From Burkholderiales bacterium RIFOXYD12_FULL_59_19 (lineage in GTDB: Bacteria; Pseudomonadota; Gammaproteobacteria; Burkholderiales; Burkholderiaceae_C), in assembly GCA_001771065.1 (NCBI GenBank), contig MESQ01000091.1, forward strand, positions 62,001 to 126,000: a stretch of DNA of 64,000 nucleotides, in the 5' to 3' direction. Under the pieces are notes generated by a model, which saw nothing but the letters and a program-made list of their open reading frames with translations, was not told the DNA's origin and ran no database searches. Position 1 is the stretch's first letter; every line of letters starts with the position of its first letter. The translations under genes and the position numbers were made by a program. Positions 34,216 through 42,754 of the stretch are shown here, piece by piece.

Positions 34216-34989
34216 ATGAATGCACTTGCGGGGACGCATGTCTTGCGGGCAGACGACCTGGTGGTTCGAGGGCTGTGCAAGGGCTATGAAGGGGGTGCGC
34301 CCGTGCTGGCTGGCATTGAATTCGCCATACCCAGCGGCCAGTCGGTGGCCTTGATTGGTGCCAACGGTGCCGGCAAGTCCACTTTGTTGCGTTGTTGCAT
34401 GCACCTGATTCAACCCGATCAAGGCCAGGTGCACCTGCTGGGGCATGACTTGACGGGTCTGAACCCCAGGGCATTGCGTCACATGCGCTCCAAGGTTGGT
34501 TTTGTGTTTCAAAAGCACAACCTGGTGCCGCGTCTGTCAGCACTGTCGAACGTGCTGCATGGTGCCATTGCACGCAGCCCGTTTGCGCGTTCCTGGCTTC
34601 ATGGGTTGGCGTCCAGGGAGTTGCGGGAAGAAGCCATGCGCTGTCTGGCGCGTGTGGGTCTGGCACACATTGCAGCGCGGCGGGTGGACAAGTTGTCAGG
34701 GGGTCAGTCGCAGCGTGTCGCCATTGCGCGCGCCCTCATGCAGAGCCCGCGCATGATGGTGGCCGATGAACCTGTGGCCAGCCTCGACCCGAGTTCGGGG
34801 GAAGAAGTGATGCGTTTGTTTTCCAACCTGGTTCGCAAAGAGGGGCTCACCATGTTGTTCACGTCGCACGACCTGTCGCACGCCATCAAGTATGCCGACC
34901 GGGTCATTGCCTTGCGACAAGGGGTGGTGGCTCTGGACGCGCCGTCTGCCGAATTGAGCGTTGCCACCTTGAGGGCACTGTATGACTGA
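34216..34989 (+). CDS. phnC: Phosphonate-type ABC transporter ATP-binding protein (importer 3)
   Basis: The 257-residue ATPase has Walker A GANGAGKST (residues 48-56), the signature LSGGQSQRVAIARAL and Walker B MMVADEPVASLDPSSG, in the PhnC arrangement with VGFVFQKHNLVPRLSAL as Q-loop region. The ATG at 34216 lies just after the phnD stop; upstream extension of the frame overlaps phnD out of register. It overlaps the permease by eight bases. It forms a compact phnD-phnC-phnE operon. Confidence 0.9.
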   Translation: MNALAGTHVLRADDLVVRGLCKGYEGGAPVLAGIEFAIPSGQSVALIGANGAGKSTLLRCCMHLIQPDQGQVHLLGHDLTGLNPRALRHMRSKVGFVFQKHNLVPRLSALSNVLHGAIARSPFARSWLHGLASRELREEAMRCLARVGLAHIAARRVDKLSGGQSQRVAIARALMQSPRMMVADEPVASLDPSSGEEVMRLFSNLVRKEGLTMLFTSHDLSHAIKYADRVIALRQGVVALDAPSAELSVATLRALYD

Positions 34990-35791
34990 TCACACATTGG
35001 CACGGGCCGTGCCCGCCCTGCCGTCGCGCTTTGAGCGGCCAGGCCTTACCGGTTTTGCCATGACCCTTGGCATTCTTTTGTTTTTCATGTGGTCTGTGCA
35101 GCGTACCGGTGTTTCCCTGAGTGAGTTCATTCAGGGCTTTCCCCAAATGGGTCGCCTGGTTGGGGAAATGCTGCCACCGTCGACGGCACGCCTTGGCGCT
35201 GTGGGCAAGGCGCTGCTGGAGACATTTCAGATGGCGTTTGTCGGCACGGTCGTGGGTGTGCTCATCAGCGTGCCCATTGCCGTGCTGGCCACACGCCATC
35301 TGACACCCCACCCGGCGCTTTACCATCTGGCGCGCAACCTGATTGCGTTCGCCCGTACCGTTCCGGACCTGCTCTGGGCGCTGCTGTTCATCGTGTCGGT
35401 TGGGCTGGGTCCTTTCGCGGGAACGCTGGCGATCATTGTGGACAAAATCGGGTTTTGCGGGCGTTTTTTTGCTGAGGCGATGGAAGAGGTTGACCGGGGC
35501 CCGCAAGAAGCACTCAGTGCCATTGGCGCGGACAAGCTCTCGCTGGTCATGTGCGCCGTCATTCCCGCGGCCATGCCCTCATTCATCAACACATCGTTGT
35601 TCAGCCTTGAAAAAGCGACACGCTCTTCGGTCGTACTGGGGCTGGTGGGAGCGGGTGGTATCGGCATTGAACTCAAAGTGGCCATGGACTTGTTCAACTA
35701 CGATGAGGCTGCCACCATCATCCTGGCCATCTTTGCCCTGGTGATCCTGGTGGAACAGGCCAGCGCCTGGCTACGCCGACGGGTGATCTGA
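34982..35791 (+). CDS. phnE: Phosphonate-type ABC transporter permease (importer 3)
   Basis: The 269-residue inner-membrane permease has about six hydrophobic segments and the PhnE core: TVPDLLWALLFIVSVGLGPF, then the docking loop EAMEEVDRGPQEALSAIGAD. In place of the SxEAIENID seen in the other permeases it has EEVDRGP, in line with a separate subfamily of importer. It overlaps phnC by eight bases and ends the phosphonate island; the next gene is convergent. Confidence 0.9.
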   Translation: MTDHTLARAVPALPSRFERPGLTGFAMTLGILLFFMWSVQRTGVSLSEFIQGFPQMGRLVGEMLPPSTARLGAVGKALLETFQMAFVGTVVGVLISVPIAVLATRHLTPHPALYHLARNLIAFARTVPDLLWALLFIVSVGLGPFAGTLAIIVDKIGFCGRFFAEAMEEVDRGPQEALSAIGADKLSLVMCAVIPAAMPSFINTSLFSLEKATRSSVVLGLVGAGGIGIELKVAMDLFNYDEAATIILAIFALVILVEQASAWLRRRVI

Positions 35792-35848
35792 AGGGTTCGT
35801 AAAAACATGTCCTGCATTCGTTATTTACCCAACTCGGACACGCTGCCT

Positions 35849-37018
35849 TTATCGCCACATCTCTGAAATATGACTCAACGGCAGCGCCATGGCACGCGCA
35901 GACAGTGGGAAGGGCTCGCTCACGGGCGCAATCACAAAGCCGGATTTGAGCAGGAGCACATCCAGCACCTCGACAAAACCCTTACCCAGCTTGGGTGCGG
36001 CGGAATGCTTGATCTCGATGGCGCACAGCTGGCCGCCTGGCAACTCAAGCAACAGGTCAACCTCATTACCGCTGGCGGTACGAAAAAAACTGGGTCGGCT
36101 GCCGCTGGGCGCTTGCGCCAGAATTTGCTCTATCACCCACCCCTCCCACGACGCACCCAGCACCGGATGCCCCAACAGCGCATCGTGGCTGGGCAAGTTC
36201 AGCAGCGTATGCAATAGCCCACTGTCACGCAAATAGACTTTGGGCGATTTAACGAGCCGTTTACCCAAGTTGGCACTGTAGGGTTGCAGCACCCGAACCA
36301 TGAACGTGCTCTCCAGAATATCCAGGTAGTGACGCACGCTGGGCGCACTGACACCGAGCGAACCAGCCAGGGTCGAGGCATTCCAGAGCTGCCCGTGGTA
36401 GTGCGCCAGCATCAGCCAAAACCGGCGCAGGGTGGCTGCGCTGACCCGGATGCCCAACTGGGGAATGTCGCGCTCCAGATAACTGCGCACAAACGCCTCG
36501 CGCCAGCGCATCGACTGCGCGTCACTACGCGCCAGATAGCTGTCTGGAAAACCGCCCCGCCACCATAAGTCCGTCTTGTGACCCGCCTCGGGCGACTGCT
36601 GGCTGACTTCGGCCAAGGACAAAGGGGCCAGCTCCAAATACTCAATGCGCCCAGCCAGCGTCTCGGACGACTGTTGAATCAAGGCCGGCGCTGCCGAACC
36701 CAAAATCAAAAACCGTCCCGGCCTGCGCTGCGCATCGACCAGCGCACGCAGTACCCCGAATAGATCAGGCCGCAACTGCACCTCGTCAAGAATCACCAAC
36801 CGGTCTGCCAGCGGCTCCAAAAACAACTCTGGCTCAGTCAGTTTGGCAAGGTCAGTCGGACGCTCCAAATCAAGCATCACGGCCCCCTTGCCGAGCTGCG
36901 CCGCCAGCTCGCGTGCCATTGACGTTTTTCCCACTTGGCGCGGTCCCACCAGACCCACCACAGGAAAATTTTGCAGGCCTTCGAGCAGTTCCGGATAGAG
37001 AGATCGGGGGATATTCAT
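35849..37018 (-). CDS. AAA ATPase with DUF4143-like C-terminus (solitary)
   Basis: The 389-residue protein has Walker A GPRQVGKTS (residues 25-33), Walker B VILDEVQ (74-80), a sensor-like ILGSAAP strand, a winged-helix middle (LAGSLGVSAPSVRHYLDILE) and a C-terminal nuclease-like core with D321 in NEVDLLLEL and E335-x-K337 in AIEIKHS. This is the standard domain order of the DUF4143 ATPase family, whose function is not established. It has no evident ribosome site; a CATAAT -10-like sequence lies within 15 bases of the ATG, so the message may be leaderless. It is related to, but clearly different from, the ATPase of the cassette at 14.8 kb. Confidence 0.85.
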   Translation of the reverse strand: MNIPRSLYPELLEGLQNFPVVGLVGPRQVGKTSMARELAAQLGKGAVMLDLERPTDLAKLTEPELFLEPLADRLVILDEVQLRPDLFGVLRALVDAQRRPGRFLILGSAAPALIQQSSETLAGRIEYLELAPLSLAEVSQQSPEAGHKTDLWWRGGFPDSYLARSDAQSMRWREAFVRSYLERDIPQLGIRVSAATLRRFWLMLAHYHGQLWNASTLAGSLGVSAPSVRHYLDILESTFMVRVLQPYSANLGKRLVKSPKVYLRDSGLLHTLLNLPSHDALLGHPVLGASWEGWVIEQILAQAPSGSRPSFFRTASGNEVDLLLELPGGQLCAIEIKHSAAPKLGKGFVEVLDVLLLKSGFVIAPVSEPFPLSARAMALPLSHISEMWR

Positions 37019-37233
37019 ACATGCATTATGAAACTATATCTTTCGATTTACATACTTAATTTTCATGAATTGAGGGATCAAATCAACTCTGACAACAAGA
37101 AAACTGCCGCCGGCGCCGCATTTTTTCTGTTTTTCTCAGGATTCCTTGACATGCATCATTTACTCGCAAGACAAGCGTGGTTACGCTCTGCCGCTTGACT
37201 TTGCTGCGCCTTGTAGGCGCTTTTCGAATCCCC

Positions 37234-38286
37234 ATGAATACAGTTGCTCACGCCAATCCCCCTACGCGCCCCGATGCTGCGCCGCCCATGGAACTGGTGT
37301 GCCCGGCCGGCAGCCTGCCGGCGCTCAAGGCCGCGGTGGACAACGGTGCCGATTGCGTCTATTTGGGCTTTCGCGATGCCACCAATGCGCGCAATTTTGC
37401 CGGCCTGAACTTTGACGAAGCTGCCATCGAAGCCGGCATTCGCTACGCCCATGACCGCCACCGCAAGGTGTTTGTGGCGCTCAACACCTACCCGCAAGCG
37501 GCCAAGGCCGAACTCTGGCAGCGCGCGGTGGACCGCGCCGCCCACAGCGGTGTTGACGCCGTCATTCTGGCCGACCCCGGCATGATGGCCTATGCCGTCA
37601 AACACCAGCCACAACTGCGCCTGCACCTGTCGGTACAAGGCTCGGCCACCAACTACGAGGCGTTGGACTTTTATTACCAGCACTTTGGTATTGCGCGCGC
37701 CGTGCTGCCGCGCGTGCTCTCCCTCACCCAGGTGGCCCAGGTGATCGACAAGACCCCGGTCGAGATCGAGGTGTTCGGCTTTGGCAGCCTGTGCGTGATG
37801 GTCGAAGGGCGCTGTGCCCTGTCGAGCTATGCCACCGGCGAAGCGCCCAACACCAACGGCGTCTGCTCACCGCCCAAAGCGGTGCGCTGGGTTGAGACCC
37901 CGCAGGGCCGCGAGTCGCGCCTCAATGGTGTGCTGATCGACCGCTACGCCCCTGGCGAAAACGCCGGCTACCCAACGCTGTGCAAGGGCCGTTTTGACGT
38001 GGGGAACGAAAAAAACTACTACGCCATCGAAGAACCCACCAGCCTGAACACACTCTCGCTGTTGCCCGAGCTGATGAAAATCGGCGTGCGCGCCATCAAG
38101 ATCGAGGGCCGCCAGCGCAGCCCGGCCTACGTGGCGCAAGTCACCAAGGTCTGGCGCGCAGCCATCGACAGCTGCCGCGCCAACCCGCAGCACTACAACG
38201 CCAAACCGGCCTGGTTCAGTGAGCTCGACAAGGTCGCAGAGGGCCAGCAACACACACTGGGTGCGTACCATCGCCCCTGGAAATAA
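37234..38286 (+). CDS. ubiU: Ubiquinone biosynthesis protein UbiU (U32 peptidase-like)
   Basis: The 350-residue protein is one half of the UbiU-UbiV complex that hydroxylates the ubiquinone ring without oxygen, using prephenate as donor in E. coli. Counted from the internal MELVCPAGSL (37288), its cysteines fall at 169, 176, 193 and 232, exactly the positions of the 4Fe-4S ligands of E. coli UbiU. The ATG at 37234 adds 18 residues not found in E. coli; the start at 37288 is therefore a real alternative, and neither has a good ribosome site. ubiV and ubiT follow on the same strand. Confidence 0.93.
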   Translation: MNTVAHANPPTRPDAAPPMELVCPAGSLPALKAAVDNGADCVYLGFRDATNARNFAGLNFDEAAIEAGIRYAHDRHRKVFVALNTYPQAAKAELWQRAVDRAAHSGVDAVILADPGMMAYAVKHQPQLRLHLSVQGSATNYEALDFYYQHFGIARAVLPRVLSLTQVAQVIDKTPVEIEVFGFGSLCVMVEGRCALSSYATGEAPNTNGVCSPPKAVRWVETPQGRESRLNGVLIDRYAPGENAGYPTLCKGRFDVGNEKNYYAIEEPTSLNTLSLLPELMKIGVRAIKIEGRQRSPAYVAQVTKVWRAAIDSCRANPQHYNAKPAWFSELDKVAEGQQHTLGAYHRPWK

Positions 38287-38362
38287 ACCTGAAACCTTGC
38301 CGGACAGACCCAGAGTGACACGCCGTGAACTTTGCTCTGTCCTCAACCATTGAGAGGATGTT

Positions 38363-39274
38363 GTGAAACTTTCCCTTGGACCCATCCAATACTACTGGCC
38401 GCGCGGCGAGGTGCTGGCTTTTTACGAAACCGTGGCGCAGTCGCCGGTGGACATTGTTTATCTGGGCGAAGCCGTCTGTTCGCGCCGCCACGAGGTGCGC
38501 TTGAGCGACTGGCTCGACATTGCAGCGGTACTGCGCGAGGCCGGCAAGGAGGTGGTGCTGTCGACCCAGGTGCTGATCGAATCGGGCGCCGATGTCACGG
38601 TGCTGCACAAGATCTGTGCCAACGGCACTTATCTGGTCGAAGCCAACGACATCGGCGCGGTGCATTGCCTAGAGGGCAAAGTGCCCTTTGTCGCCGGGCC
38701 GCACCTGAACATTTACAACCTGCCGACGCTGCAATGGATGGCGGCTTTGGGGCTGCACCGCTGGGTCATGCCGCTGGAAATGGGCCGGGACGAACTGGCG
38801 CTGCTGCTGGCGGGTTGCCCGGCAGGTCTGCCAACCGAAGTCTTTGCCTATGGCCGCATGCCGCTGGCGTTTTCGGCGCGCTGTTTTACTGCGCGGCACT
38901 GCAACCTGCCCAAGGACGACTGCCAGTTCAAGTGCATCGAACACCCCGACGGTCTGCTGATGCGCACCCGCGAGAGCGAAGAATTTTTGGTGCTCAACGG
39001 CATCCAGACCCAATCAGCCCGCGTGCACAACCTGCTGCCCGAGTTGCCCGCCCTGCGTGCCATGGGGGTGGACGTGGTGCGTATCAGTCCGCAGTCGGAG
39101 CACACGCTACGCATCATCGACCTGTTTCAGGATGTGATGCAGGGGCGTACCGATGCGGCGCTGGCCAACACCGAACTGCTGGGCCTGATGGTTGAAAAAC
39201 CATGCAACGGCTACTGGTACGGCAAACCCGGGCTGGAGCAAGTCACGGAGTTGGATGAATGTGGGGTGCTGTAG
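38363..39274 (+). CDS. ubiV: Ubiquinone biosynthesis protein UbiV (U32 peptidase-like)
   Basis: The 303-residue partner of UbiU carries its own 4Fe-4S cluster. C39, C174, C187 and C191 keep the E. coli spacing (C39, C180, C193, C197). The segment MKLSLGPIQYYWPRGEVLAF is the family N-terminus. The start is GTG at 38363 with GAGAGG upstream; a competing open frame in another register over the same DNA encodes a low-complexity arginine-rich chain and is not real. A dispersed palindromic repeat begins at its stop codon. Confidence 0.93.
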   Translation: MKLSLGPIQYYWPRGEVLAFYETVAQSPVDIVYLGEAVCSRRHEVRLSDWLDIAAVLREAGKEVVLSTQVLIESGADVTVLHKICANGTYLVEANDIGAVHCLEGKVPFVAGPHLNIYNLPTLQWMAALGLHRWVMPLEMGRDELALLLAGCPAGLPTEVFAYGRMPLAFSARCFTARHCNLPKDDCQFKCIEHPDGLLMRTRESEEFLVLNGIQTQSARVHNLLPELPALRAMGVDVVRISPQSEHTLRIIDLFQDVMQGRTDAALANTELLGLMVEKPCNGYWYGKPGLEQVTELDECGVL

Positions 39275-39302
39275 GGTCGACTTCAGTCGACCTGGCGGAC
39301 TG
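39271..39302. repeat. Dispersed double-palindrome repeat, family R2, copy 1 (partial)
   Basis: GTAGGGTCGACTTCAGTCGA and the following bases form the palindrome GGTCGACT/AGTCGACC, then TGGCGGACTG, the start of the second palindrome. It overlaps the ubiV stop codon. Other copies: 39817-39862, 52508-52553 and 59547-59604. Confidence 0.75.
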
Positions 39303-39317
39303 TGAAAGGAAATCAGA

Positions 39318-39812
39318 ATGACTGCTCAAACTTTGCGCATCCCGCCCCGGCTTGGGGCCATGTTGGGGCGCTTGCCCGCCTTTCCCGGCTCGATGCTGTT
39401 TGTGACGGCCCTGAACCTGGCGCTGGCCAAGCAACTCAATGCCGACGTGACAGACATGCTGGTCGGCAAAAAACTGCGCCTGCGTGTGCTTGACGCGCAG
39501 TGGGCGTTTGACTTTGCGTGGCGCCACGGCCGTTTTGTTGCCTGCCAGAACGGTGGTTCGGCCGACCTCACCATCAGCGCCAGCGCGCATGATTTTGTCA
39601 AGCTGGCCCGCCGCCAGGAAGACCCCGACACGCTGTTTTTCAACCGCCGCCTGGCCATGGAGGGGGACACCGAACTGGGCCTGCTGGTGAAAAACACCAT
39701 CGACGCAATCGAGCTGCCGGTCATGAACCTGGAGCCATTCAAGCCGCAGCACGTCATGGCGCAAGCCCGCGCGCACTTCAAGTCCCTGTTGTCTGGCCTG
39801 AAGCCCCGCTAG
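39318..39812 (+). CDS. ubiT: Ubiquinone biosynthesis accessory factor UbiT (SCP2 domain)
   Basis: The 164-residue protein is the SCP2 lipid-carrier-like factor needed for anaerobic ubiquinone synthesis; it is thought to bind the hydrophobic intermediates. The SCP2 domain covers about residues 40-130, with FAWRHGRFVAC, ADLTISASAHDFVKLARRQE and DPDTLFFNRRLAMEGDTELG. In E. coli ubiT is divergent from ubiUV; here all three are in line. Two copies of the R2 repeat flank it. Confidence 0.9.
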   Translation: MTAQTLRIPPRLGAMLGRLPAFPGSMLFVTALNLALAKQLNADVTDMLVGKKLRLRVLDAQWAFDFAWRHGRFVACQNGGSADLTISASAHDFVKLARRQEDPDTLFFNRRLAMEGDTELGLLVKNTIDAIELPVMNLEPFKPQHVMAQARAHFKSLLSGLKPR

Positions 39813-39816
39813 TTTT

Positions 39817-39862
39817 GTGGGGCAGACTTGCACCTGCCATGGTCGACTAAAGTCGACCCCAC
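39817..39862. repeat. Dispersed double-palindrome repeat, family R2, copy 2
   Basis: A 46-nt unit in the orientation opposite to copy 4: GTGGGGCAGACT at the left end, ATGGTCGACTAAAGTCGACC in the right half, then CCAC. The two ends are mutually complementary. It lies between ubiT and ubiX. Confidence 0.75.
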
Positions 39863-39883
39863 AGAACACAGCCGAAAACCATC

Positions 39884-40468
39884 ATGACCACACCCGTCAC
39901 GCCCCGCAAAAACATCACCGTCGCCATCTCGGGCGCCAGCGGTGCCGTCTATGGTGTGCGCCTGCTGCATAGCTTGCGCAACATGGCCGATGTACAAACC
40001 CATTTGGTGGTGTCAGACGCGGGCTGGCTCAATGTGCAGCAGGAGCTGGACCTGCCACGCGCCGAGGTCGAAGCCCTGGCCGACGTGGTGTACCCGGTGC
40101 GCAACATTGGCAGCGCCATCGCCAGCGGCTCCTTCCGCTGCGACGGCATGGTCATTGCGCCCTGCTCCATGCGCACACTGGCAGCCGTGGCACTGGGCCT
40201 GTCCGACAACCTGATCACACGCGCCGCCGATGTCATGCTCAAGGAGCGTCGCAAGCTGATTTTGATGGTGCGCGAAACACCGCTCAACCTAGCCCACCTG
40301 CGCAACATGACCCGCGTGACCGAGATGGGTGGCATCATTTTTCCGCCGGTGCCGGGCTTTTACCAGCGGCCGCAAACGATTGAGGAGATGGTGAGCCACA
40401 CGGTGAGCCGTGTGATGGACTTGCTGGGATTGCCGCAAGCCGATGCCGCTCGGTGGAACGGGCTGTAA
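39884..40468 (+). CDS. ubiX: Flavin prenyltransferase UbiX
   Basis: The 194-residue enzyme attaches a dimethylallyl group to FMN, making the prenyl-FMN cofactor required by UbiD. The N-terminal ITVAISGASGAVYGVRLL is the FMN-binding motif; the APCSMRTLAAVALGLSDNLI and ERRKLILMVRETPLNLAHLR segments are diagnostic. The order ubiU-ubiV-ubiT-ubiX-ubiD places cofactor and decarboxylase genes beside the anaerobic hydroxylase genes. A 386-nt gap rich in hairpins separates it from ubiD. Confidence 0.95.
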   Translation: MTTPVTPRKNITVAISGASGAVYGVRLLHSLRNMADVQTHLVVSDAGWLNVQQELDLPRAEVEALADVVYPVRNIGSAIASGSFRCDGMVIAPCSMRTLAAVALGLSDNLITRAADVMLKERRKLILMVRETPLNLAHLRNMTRVTEMGGIIFPPVPGFYQRPQTIEEMVSHTVSRVMDLLGLPQADAARWNGL

Positions 40469-40526
40469 GGCATTTTCATGAGCCATTCAACCGAAATACC
40501 TGTATTTTTATGAAACCCGCAAGGCA

Positions 40527-40766
40527 GGCAGTCTGGGCGGCTTCTTCATACTGGGGTACCAGAAATCATCAGCCGCCCAGACCGCCTACCTCGCTGGACG
40601 CTTCGGGGAGCAAACGTCTGGTTTTTCGGTATTTTTGGTATTCAAAAAACCAAGCGCGAACTGTTATGTCGGCGCAGCAGTCGGATGGGGTGGCCCCCGA
40701 TTTCTGGTACCCCAGTATGAGGGGGACGCCCCATCCGGCTGTTGCGCAGCGCCCACCCGAAGCGTC
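40527..40766. repeat. Complex multi-hairpin element with complementary loops
   Basis: Hairpin 1 has a 16-nt stem (40527-40542 with 40571-40586; 15 pairs). Hairpin 2 has a stem of about 21 nt (40678-40698 with 40721-40741; a few mismatches). The loop of hairpin 1 (40547-40567) and the loop of hairpin 2 (40699-40719) are exact reverse complements over 21 nt, with core CTGGTACCCCAG. A third hairpin lies between them (TGGTTTTT at 40619 with AAAAACCA ending at 40652). An 11-nt outer pair, GACGCTTCGGG at 40597 and its complement at 40756-40766, encloses hairpins 2 and 3. No protein is evident in this gap. Confidence 0.7.
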
Positions 40767-40772
40767 ACGCCT

Positions 40773-40803
40773 AAATTAATTGGAATCTGACCCCAATTAA
40801 TTT
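40773..40803. repeat. Perfect 11-bp AT-rich hairpin upstream of ubiD
   Basis: AAATTAATTGG at 40773-40783 pairs fully with CCAATTAATTT at 40793-40803 around a 9-nt loop. It has no T-run beyond the stem itself. It may be a terminator for the upstream transcript or part of the ubiD promoter region. Confidence 0.5.
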
Positions 40804-40854
40804 ACGAGTGAATCAGATTCAAACGCCAATCAATTAACTTCAAAAATCCATCCC

Positions 40855-42339
40855 ATGGCTTACCGCGACCTCCGAGACTTCATCACCCAACTCGAACAAT
40901 TGGGCGAACTCAAGCGCATCCAAGCCGAGGTCTCGCCGCACCTGGAGATGACTGCCCTGTGTGACCGCACCCTGCGCGCCGGCGGCCCGGCACTGCTGTT
41001 TGAGCACCCCACCGGCCACCACATCCCGGTGTTGGGCAACCTGTTCGGCACCACGCGCCGCGTCGCTTTAGGCATGGGTGTCAATGATGTGTCCGAACTG
41101 CGCCAGTTTGGCCATGTGCTGGCCACGCTCAAGGAACCCGAAGCGCCCAAAGGTTTCAAGGAACTGATCGGCATGGGCAGCCTGGTCAAGACGCTGTGGA
41201 GCATGGCGCCCAAGGAATTACGCAGCGCACCCTGCCAGGAAATCGTATGGGAGGGCGCTGACGTCGACCTGGCCCGGCTGCCAATCCAGCACTGCTGGCC
41301 CGGTGACGTGGCGCCACTCATCACCTGGGGCCTGGTCATCACCCAAGGGCCGCACAAGGCGCGGCAAAACCTGGGCATCTACCGCCAGCAGGTGCTGGCG
41401 CGCAACAAAGTCATCATGCGCTGGCTGCCACACCGCGGTGGCGCGCTCGACTTTCGCGACCACACCCAACAAAACCCCGGCCAGCCCTACCCGGTGTGTG
41501 TAGCGCTGGGCGCCGACCCCGCCACCATTCTGGGCGCGGTGACACCGGTGCCCGACTCGTTAAGTGAATACCAGTTTGCCGGTTTGCTGCGTGGCAGCCG
41601 CACCGAACTGGTCAAGGCGCTGGGCAGTGAACTGCGCGTGCCGGCTTTTGCCGAGATCGTGCTGGAGGGTCACATCTACCCGGACGCCAGCCACAAAAGC
41701 GGCTTTGAGCATGCGTTAGAGGGCCCGTTTGGCGACCACACCGGTTACTACAACGAGCAGGCCGAGTTCCCGGTGTTCACCATTGACCGCATCACCCAGC
41801 GCGTTGATCCCATCTACCACTCCACCTACACCGGCAAACCGCCCGACGAGCCGGCCATGCTGGCGCTGGCGCTGAACGAGCTGTTTGTGCCGCTGCTGCA
41901 GCGCCAGTACCCCGAGATCACCGACTTTTACCTGCCGCCCGAGGGCTGCAGTTACCGCATGGCGGTGGTCAGCATCAAAAAAGCCTACCCCGGCCACGCC
42001 CGCCGGGTGATGTTTGGCATCTGGAGCTTTTTGCGCCAGTTCATGTACACCAAGTTCATTGTGGTGGTCGACGACGACGTCAACCCGCGCGACTGGAAAG
42101 ACGTGATCTGGGCCATCACCACCCGCGTTGACCCCACGCGTGACACCCTGCTGGCCGACAACACACCCATCGACTACCTCGACTTTGCCTCGCCGGTGAG
42201 CGGCCTGGGCAGCAAGATGGGGCTAGACGCCACGAACAAATGGCCCGGCGAGACCAGCCGCGAATGGGGCCGACCTTTGACCATGAATGCTGACGTGACG
42301 GCGCGTGTGGAGCAGGTTTGGCAGACGCTGGGCTTATAA
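40855..42339 (+). CDS. ubiD: 4-hydroxy-3-polyprenylbenzoate decarboxylase UbiD
   Basis: The 494-residue prenyl-FMN-dependent enzyme removes the ring carboxyl in ubiquinone synthesis. It starts [20 protein letters not shown], the usual N-terminus. Diagnostic segments are [53 protein letters not shown] and [20 protein letters not shown]. The length is normal. A 24-codon stretch resembling part of this gene recurs as a fragment at 45279-45350. The gene downstream is convergent. Confidence 0.95.
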   Translation: MAYRDLRDFITQLEQLGELKRIQAEVSPHLEMTALCDRTLRAGGPALLFEHPTGHHIPVLGNLFGTTRRVALGMGVNDVSELRQFGHVLATLKEPEAPKGFKELIGMGSLVKTLWSMAPKELRSAPCQEIVWEGADVDLARLPIQHCWPGDVAPLITWGLVITQGPHKARQNLGIYRQQVLARNKVIMRWLPHRGGALDFRDHTQQNPGQPYPVCVALGADPATILGAVTPVPDSLSEYQFAGLLRGSRTELVKALGSELRVPAFAEIVLEGHIYPDASHKSGFEHALEGPFGDHTGYYNEQAEFPVFTIDRITQRVDPIYHSTYTGKPPDEPAMLALALNELFVPLLQRQYPEITDFYLPPEGCSYRMAVVSIKKAYPGHARRVMFGIWSFLRQFMYTKFIVVVDDDVNPRDWKDVIWAITTRVDPTRDTLLADNTPIDYLDFASPVSGLGSKMGLDATNKWPGETSREWGRPLTMNADVTARVEQVWQTLGL

Positions 42340-42415
42340 GCCAAATCTGATCCTGGCTTGTCAAGCTTCGAGGGGGCACCGCTCCAGGTCCCAATGGATT
42401 TTTTCGATCAGTGAA

Positions 42416-42721
42416 TCAACTTTCGCTGGCTTCGTCGTCACTAACATCTTCCAGACCGTCGTTATCCATGATTGCTACTTCTGCATATTGCACCGCATTG
42501 AGCTGGTGGCGAAAGGCCTGAAAGGCGTGGCGTGCTGTGCTTTCGTTGTCACCCTCATCATCGGCCGAAGCTGCAGCGAGGTGATGCTTGGCGGCGGCAG
42601 AAAAGTGCATCGCCGCCATACGATGGTATTCGCCAGCGGTTTCAAATTCTTCTTCAAAGTGCTCTTCAGTCAGCTCGGCACTGGTCTCAGACTCAGTCAC
42701 TGGCGCATTTTCGTTGGTCAT
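42416..42721 (-). CDS. Hypothetical acidic small protein
   Basis: The 101-residue protein is not recognised. It has acidic ends (ETSAELTEEHFEEEFETAGE at the front and NDGLEDVSDDEASES at the back) around a central alanine/histidine-rich amphipathic stretch, EYHRMAAMHFSAAAKHHLAA and ARHAFQAFRHQLNAVQYAEV, which looks like two helices with regularly placed histidines. A small helical, possibly metal-binding or ferritin-like-partner protein is conceivable but not shown. The ATG at 42721 fits better than a start 11 codons earlier; no strong ribosome site is seen. It is convergent with ubiD. Confidence 0.6.
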   Translation of the reverse strand: MTNENAPVTESETSAELTEEHFEEEFETAGEYHRMAAMHFSAAAKHHLAAASADDEGDNESTARHAFQAFRHQLNAVQYAEVAIMDNDGLEDVSDDEASES

Positions 42722-42754
42722 AAGCTGCTCGCAAATAGTTGGAAACGGCGACAT

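Noticed and set aside
37070-37090. FNR/Anr-like site (TTGAGGGATCAA) upstream of ubiU
   Set aside because: The two halves TTGA and TCAA are only four bases apart; the FNR site TTGAT-N4-ATCAA needs six between them. Tempting for an anaerobic gene, but the spacing is wrong.
38332-39195. Alternative forward frame over ubiV
   Set aside because: Encodes a glycine/arginine-rich chain, whereas the other frame is a clear UbiV with conserved cysteines.
40527-40766. Integron attC-like recombination site
   Set aside because: The hairpins lack the GTTRRRY/RYYYAAC core sites, and no integrase is near.
42338-42359. AAGCCA/TGGCTT hairpin at the end of ubiD as a terminator
   Set aside because: Only six pairs, a 10-nt loop and no T-run.
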